Source of the DNA: Vulcanisaeta souniana JCM 11219
GTDB taxonomy: Archaea; Thermoproteota; Thermoprotei; Thermoproteales; Thermocladiaceae
Length of the DNA stretch: 64,000 bases
Direction of reading: 5' to 3'
Assembly (NCBI RefSeq): GCF_026000775.1
Contig: NZ_AP026830.1
Coordinates: 372,001 to 436,000 of the forward strand
A program made the translations under genes and the position numbers. Each line of letters begins with the position of its first letter. Positions within the stretch are counted from its first letter, which is position 1. Below are positions 62,429-64,000 of the stretch, in pieces. The notes under the pieces were generated by a model. The model made no database searches. It was not told the DNA's origin and saw nothing but the letters and a program-made list of their open reading frames with translations.

Positions 62429-62450
62429 TGCTTTTCTTTATTCATTACTA

Positions 62451-63161
62451 ATGATGGGCTGGAGTGTGGAGACTGAGGATGCATTGATGACTACGTACGT
62501 GCACAGGTACTCAGTACTTGGGAAGTCCATAGAGGTTAGGGCCGTTTTTGATAAGGTACTCAATAAGTATAAGTTGAGGTTTATATCAATAAAGCCAGCC
62601 AATGAGACCGAGGTGTCCCTACTCACCATATTAACGCCTCATTTTAAGTTCACGATAGACTACGTCCAAGATGGCAAGGTGGTTATGATATACCCAAACC
62701 CTGAGGTGGAATTGTTTGATGATATGCAGTCAATAACGATGTACGTTGATTCATTGATATCACTAATAATCGAATTAATAAGCTACTCAAGCAATCCGCT
62801 TTTAAGGTCAGAAATTAATTATGACCTAGTGTCTAGGGGCTGGATACTCGATCTAAGCGGGTCCTTGGCAAGCATGTTTAAGGTTTATGACACTAAGGCT
62901 GGTATAATAAGGGTCAACGTAGAACTTGAGCAGAGACAACTTGAACTGGGTAAGGTAAGGGTAGATGTCTTGATTAGGGCGATAACAGCATTAAGATGCA
63001 TGGTGAACACACTAAGTAATAAGGGATTTAATGTATCAATAATCTATGATGATCTAGGCATAGCGCATTTAACCGGTGAGTTCCCAAGTCTCGGCATATT
63101 AACATTAATAGCCCTAAAGATCGATGGCATGATCAATGAAACGGAGAAGTCTTGTTCATAG
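62451..63161 (+). CDS. Hypothetical protein
   Basis: 236 residues, soluble, no family recognised. The pattern of strands and helices (YSVLGKSIEVRAVFDKVLNK, LRFISIKPANETEVSLLTIL, IIRVNVELEQRQLELGKVRV) suggests a repeated alpha/beta unit, as the first and second halves have similar layouts. It starts at the ATG 62451 or 62454, placed by the TATA box. The wHTH membrane protein gene follows after about 100 bp on the same strand but with its own promoter. Confidence 0.62.
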   Translation: MMGWSVETEDALMTTYVHRYSVLGKSIEVRAVFDKVLNKYKLRFISIKPANETEVSLLTILTPHFKFTIDYVQDGKVVMIYPNPEVELFDDMQSITMYVDSLISLIIELISYSSNPLLRSEINYDLVSRGWILDLSGSLASMFKVYDTKAGIIRVNVELEQRQLELGKVRVDVLIRAITALRCMVNTLSNKGFNVSIIYDDLGIAHLTGEFPSLGILTLIALKIDGMINETEKSCS

Positions 63162-63236
63162 GCATGCGTAGATGGGCGAGACGATACCGGAGTACTGCTT
63201 TATCGTAATACTACCCCATTCCAAGTGTAGTGTAAC

Positions 63237-63248
63237 TTATAAATAAGT
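63237..63248 (+). promoter_or_regulatory. TATA box of the membrane-anchored wHTH gene
   Basis: CTTATAAATAAG is centred about 27 bp before the ATG at 63269, so the in-frame GTG at 63260 is less likely. Confidence 0.5.
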
Positions 63249-63268
63249 TATGATGCGCCGTGATCAGT

Positions 63269-63745
63269 ATGGTTTTAATGAATTTATACAATTACTACAT
63301 AATGGTTTCCATAGCTTTAATCCAAATAGCCATACTATCCTCATTCATATACCAAGTGTTTAGGGAATCGAAAAAACCCATAGAAAAGGAGCGGGATAAT
63401 GTAAGAGTCGCAACCTCAAGAACATCAGTGAGCCAGTTGGAGTTTGATGAAACAGCAAGCAAGGCAGTTACAAGTAATAAGGCCATGAGCGAATTGAGTG
63501 ATGCTGTAAATGAAGATGAGATAAGCGTCCTCTCGTTCCTGTTATCTAAGGGTGGTGAAACGTACCAAGCTGAGATAGCCAGGGAATTAGGGCTTCCAAA
63601 GAGTACGGTTTCTAGGATCATTAGGAGATTGCATGATAAGGGATTAGTAACGGTCAGGAGGGTTAGTAAGTACAGTTACGTGCAGATAACCGACATGGAC
63701 TACGTAAGTGACTTAATTAGTAGATCAAGACTTAATAATTCGTGA
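63269..63745 (+). CDS. Membrane-anchored winged-helix (MarR-like) regulator
   Basis: About 158 residues. One N-terminal membrane helix (YYIMVSIALIQIAILSSFIY), a polar linker of about 50 residues, and a C-terminal winged helix: EDEISVLSFLLSKGGETYQA, EIARELGLPKSTVSRIIRRL, HDKGLVTVRRVSKYSYVQI. Archaeal proteins of this design are thought to couple membrane signals to transcription or to tether DNA. The target is unknown. It overlaps the end of the PfkB kinase gene by 21 bp. Confidence 0.83.
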   Translation: MVLMNLYNYYIMVSIALIQIAILSSFIYQVFRESKKPIEKERDNVRVATSRTSVSQLEFDETASKAVTSNKAMSELSDAVNEDEISVLSFLLSKGGETYQAEIARELGLPKSTVSRIIRRLHDKGLVTVRRVSKYSYVQITDMDYVSDLISRSRLNNS

Positions 63746-64000
63746 AGCAAGGACATCAGCTATTTCATTAATCTGAGCCCTACTTATGGTACCGTAGGGG
63801 CCATCACCCATTGTCTTAGCCACAGCGGTTGCATTCGAGTAAATAAAAGACCATAATGGGTCCTCACCGCTACTAAGCATGTGCGTGATCATGCAAGTCA
63901 ATACGTCCCCAGCACCGGTTGGGTCTCTAACGTGGACCACGCTGTCCGTTGAGACCTGGAACTTATGACCGTTGTGTAGCATTAACGAACCACGGGCACC
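63725..64000 (-). CDS. PfkB-family carbohydrate kinase, C-terminal part (runs off the window)
   Basis: The last 91 residues of a ribokinase/PfkB-type kinase. The catalytic-base and anion-hole motif is HVRDPTGAGDVLTCMITHML, followed by NATAVAKTMGDGPYGTISRA, the usual helix near the C terminus. The frame is open to position 64000 (upstream residues ARGSL), so the start and sugar-binding part lie outside the window. Substrate unknown: ribose, 2-keto-3-deoxygluconate, adenosine or fructose phosphate kinases all share this end. Confidence 0.88.
   Translation of the reverse strand, partial: GARGSLMLHNGHKFQVSTDSVVHVRDPTGAGDVLTCMITHMLSSGEDPLWSFIYSNATAVAKTMGDGPYGTISRAQINEIADVLASRIIKS

Overview
The window is a stretch of a hyperthermophilic crenarchaeal chromosome, most likely from the Thermoproteales (a Vulcanisaeta/Caldivirga-like organism; this placement is inference). 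The reasons are archaeal-type genes (ribosomal protein S26e, aRF1 release factor, archaeal TyrRS, GPN GTPase, geranylgeranyl lipid genes with isopentenyl phosphate kinase), a PaREP1-family remnant, tRNA introns (one at a non-canonical T-arm site), and many TATA-like boxes centred about 26 bp upstream of start codons, which points to leaderless transcripts.

Layout. 1-3.4 kb: MFS transporter, HAD hydrolase, intron-bearing tRNA-Ser(CGA), RmlD-like reductase. 3.7-6.0 kb: a decayed archaeal ATPase gene, a five-repeat CRISPR array and a solitary cas6. 6.4-11.6 kb: siroheme sulfite/nitrite reductase, EamA exporter, a broken PaREP1 gene running into a PIN-toxin remnant, and a large secreted-protein gene broken by one TGA codon. 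11.6-18 kb: amidohydrolase, FAD oxidase divergent from a molybdopterin oxidoreductase, and a radical SAM enzyme of the AmmeMemoRadiSam type. 18.4-24 kb: S26e, an FHA protein facing a membrane Ser/Thr kinase, acylphosphatase, Nudix, a MoaD-like protein and a two-subunit CoA-transferase. 24.1-33.4 kb: tRNA-Ala(GGC) with a T-arm intron, MFS, GPN GTPase, a ModE-like regulator, a surface protein, a MiaB-like methylthiotransferase and an ABC permease. 33.6-36.2 kb: sulfide:quinone oxidoreductase-like flavoprotein, DUF1641 protein and two MoaD-like paralogues. 36.3-50.6 kb: aRF1, thiolase, GGPP synthase plus isopentenyl phosphate kinase, ornithine cyclodeaminase-like protein, regulators, DUF59 protein, Sua5, malate dehydrogenase, Dph6-like ligase and an amidohydrolase. 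50.6-64 kb: isoaspartyl peptidase, an HTH protein followed by a membrane-anchored AAA-like protein, hemC, a dolichol-kinase-like membrane protein, DUF371, TyrRS, geranylgeranyl reductase, HD phosphohydrolase, M24 peptidase, a membrane-anchored winged-helix protein and the C-terminal end of a PfkB kinase.

Themes. Lipid genes recur (GGPP synthase and IPK in an overlapping operon, geranylgeranyl reductase, dolichol-kinase-like protein, thiolase). Sulfur chemistry recurs (sulfite reductase, SQR/DUF1641, three MoaD/ThiS-like proteins of which two lack the C-terminal Gly-Gly). Four divergent gene pairs appear to share one palindromic TATA-like element placed midway between two start codons only about 50-65 bp apart. 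The most unusual uncharacterised protein is the 771-residue membrane protein at 52379-54694, which looks like two AAA-like modules of which only the second has a P-loop.
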